Positions 41,701-41,921 of a stretch of DNA of 41,921 nt are shown here, in pieces. The notes beneath the pieces are model-generated. The model ran no database searches, was not told the origin of the DNA, and saw only the letters and a program-made list of their open reading frames with translations. How positions within the stretch are numbered: the first letter of the stretch is position 1; the number at the start of each line of letters is the position of its first letter. A program made the translations under genes and the position numbers. The stretch spans positions 1 to 41,921 of the forward strand of contig JBBQKJ010000025.1 of the NCBI GenBank assembly GCA_038326775.1. Direction: 5' to 3'. Origin of the DNA: DYIU01 sp038326775. GTDB lineage: Bacteria; Actinomycetota; Geothermincolia; Fen-727; Anoxymicrobiaceae.

Positions 41701-41921
41701 AGTTTCTTCAGTTTGATCCTTGCGTCGTCGGTGGTGAAGCGCCAGTCGATGGATGAACTCTTTGCGTTGCGCGCTTTCTACCATGCTGCGACCTCATGTC
41801 GTAATGTCTGCTGATCGGGAATCCTGCGCGAGAGGCACTGGCGGCCAAGGATGCTCAACTCGATCTCCGCCATGTTCAGCCAACTGCCGTGCTTCGGGGT
41901 GTAGTGAAGCTCAAGGCGGCT
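41679..41921 (-). pseudogene. IS630-type transposase, C-terminal remnant with internal stop
   Basis: Read on the minus strand, the last 80 codons to TGA at 41681-41679 encode YTPKHGSWLNMAEIELSIL, QCLSRRIPDQQTLRHEVAAW, then an in-frame TAG (41780-41778), then KARNAKSSSIDWRFTTDDARIKLKKLYPSFGE. These are the final blocks of the IS630-family DDE domain, including the glutamate of NMAEIE. The stop interrupts a position where Gln or another residue is usual after the Trp, so the copy is probably dead. The 5' part lies outside the window. Confidence 0.85.

Overview
The window is a high-GC bacterial chromosome segment. It most likely comes from an anaerobic, deep-branching member of Actinomycetota, but this is an inference. 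It rests on the tuf / S10-spc-alpha gene order with adk-map-infA-rpmJ after secY, frequent GTG and TTG starts, two probable leaderless promoters, a four-subunit pyruvate-type ferredoxin oxidoreductase, class I (Fe-S) fumarase, and a membrane pyrophosphatase. No 16S gene is present to settle the taxon.

Positions 1-15910 are the end of tuf followed by the complete S10, spc and alpha ribosomal superoperon, all on the plus strand with short gaps or overlaps, from rpsJ to rplQ, including secY, adk, map, infA and rpoA. Three neighbouring ribosomal proteins (L22, S3, L29) carry long low-complexity, mostly acidic C-terminal tails.

Positions 16000-25400 hold accessory metabolism and signalling. Two PaaK-like adenylate-forming CoA ligases converge on an intergenic region that contains a nearly perfect 24-bp RNA-like hairpin with two inner stem-loops. 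Next come a small membrane protein, a divergent 897-residue GAF-GAF-PAS-SpoIIE phosphatase, and a minus-strand operon of aminotransferase, cyclase-family hydrolase and a translin-like protein.

Positions 25500-36430 are plus strand. They hold a K+-dependent, probably Na+-type membrane pyrophosphatase, then an archaeal-type topoisomerase IA followed by malate dehydrogenase, fumarase alpha, an MFS transporter, fumarase beta, thymidylate kinase, DNA polymerase III delta' and RicT/PSP1. Positions 36600-39757 are the oxidoreductase operon in the order gamma, delta, alpha, beta. Together, malate dehydrogenase, fumarase, the ferredoxin oxidoreductase and the pyrophosphatase fit an anaerobic carbon and energy core: reductive C4-acid metabolism, ferredoxin-linked 2-oxoacid metabolism, and ion pumping from pyrophosphate.

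A tRNA-Thr(CGT) at 39891-39966 marks a change to visibly AT-richer sequence with island-type genes: a BrnT-like toxin/RHH antitoxin pair with its own promoter and palindromic operator, a DUF6941-like protein, a small protein with a Cys-His-Asp pattern, and a broken IS630-type transposase running off the window end. I found no integrase and no second att copy inside the window. The most interesting unexplained items are the hairpin element at 17754-17838, the acidic ribosomal tails, the archaeal-type topoisomerase and the tRNA-linked island.
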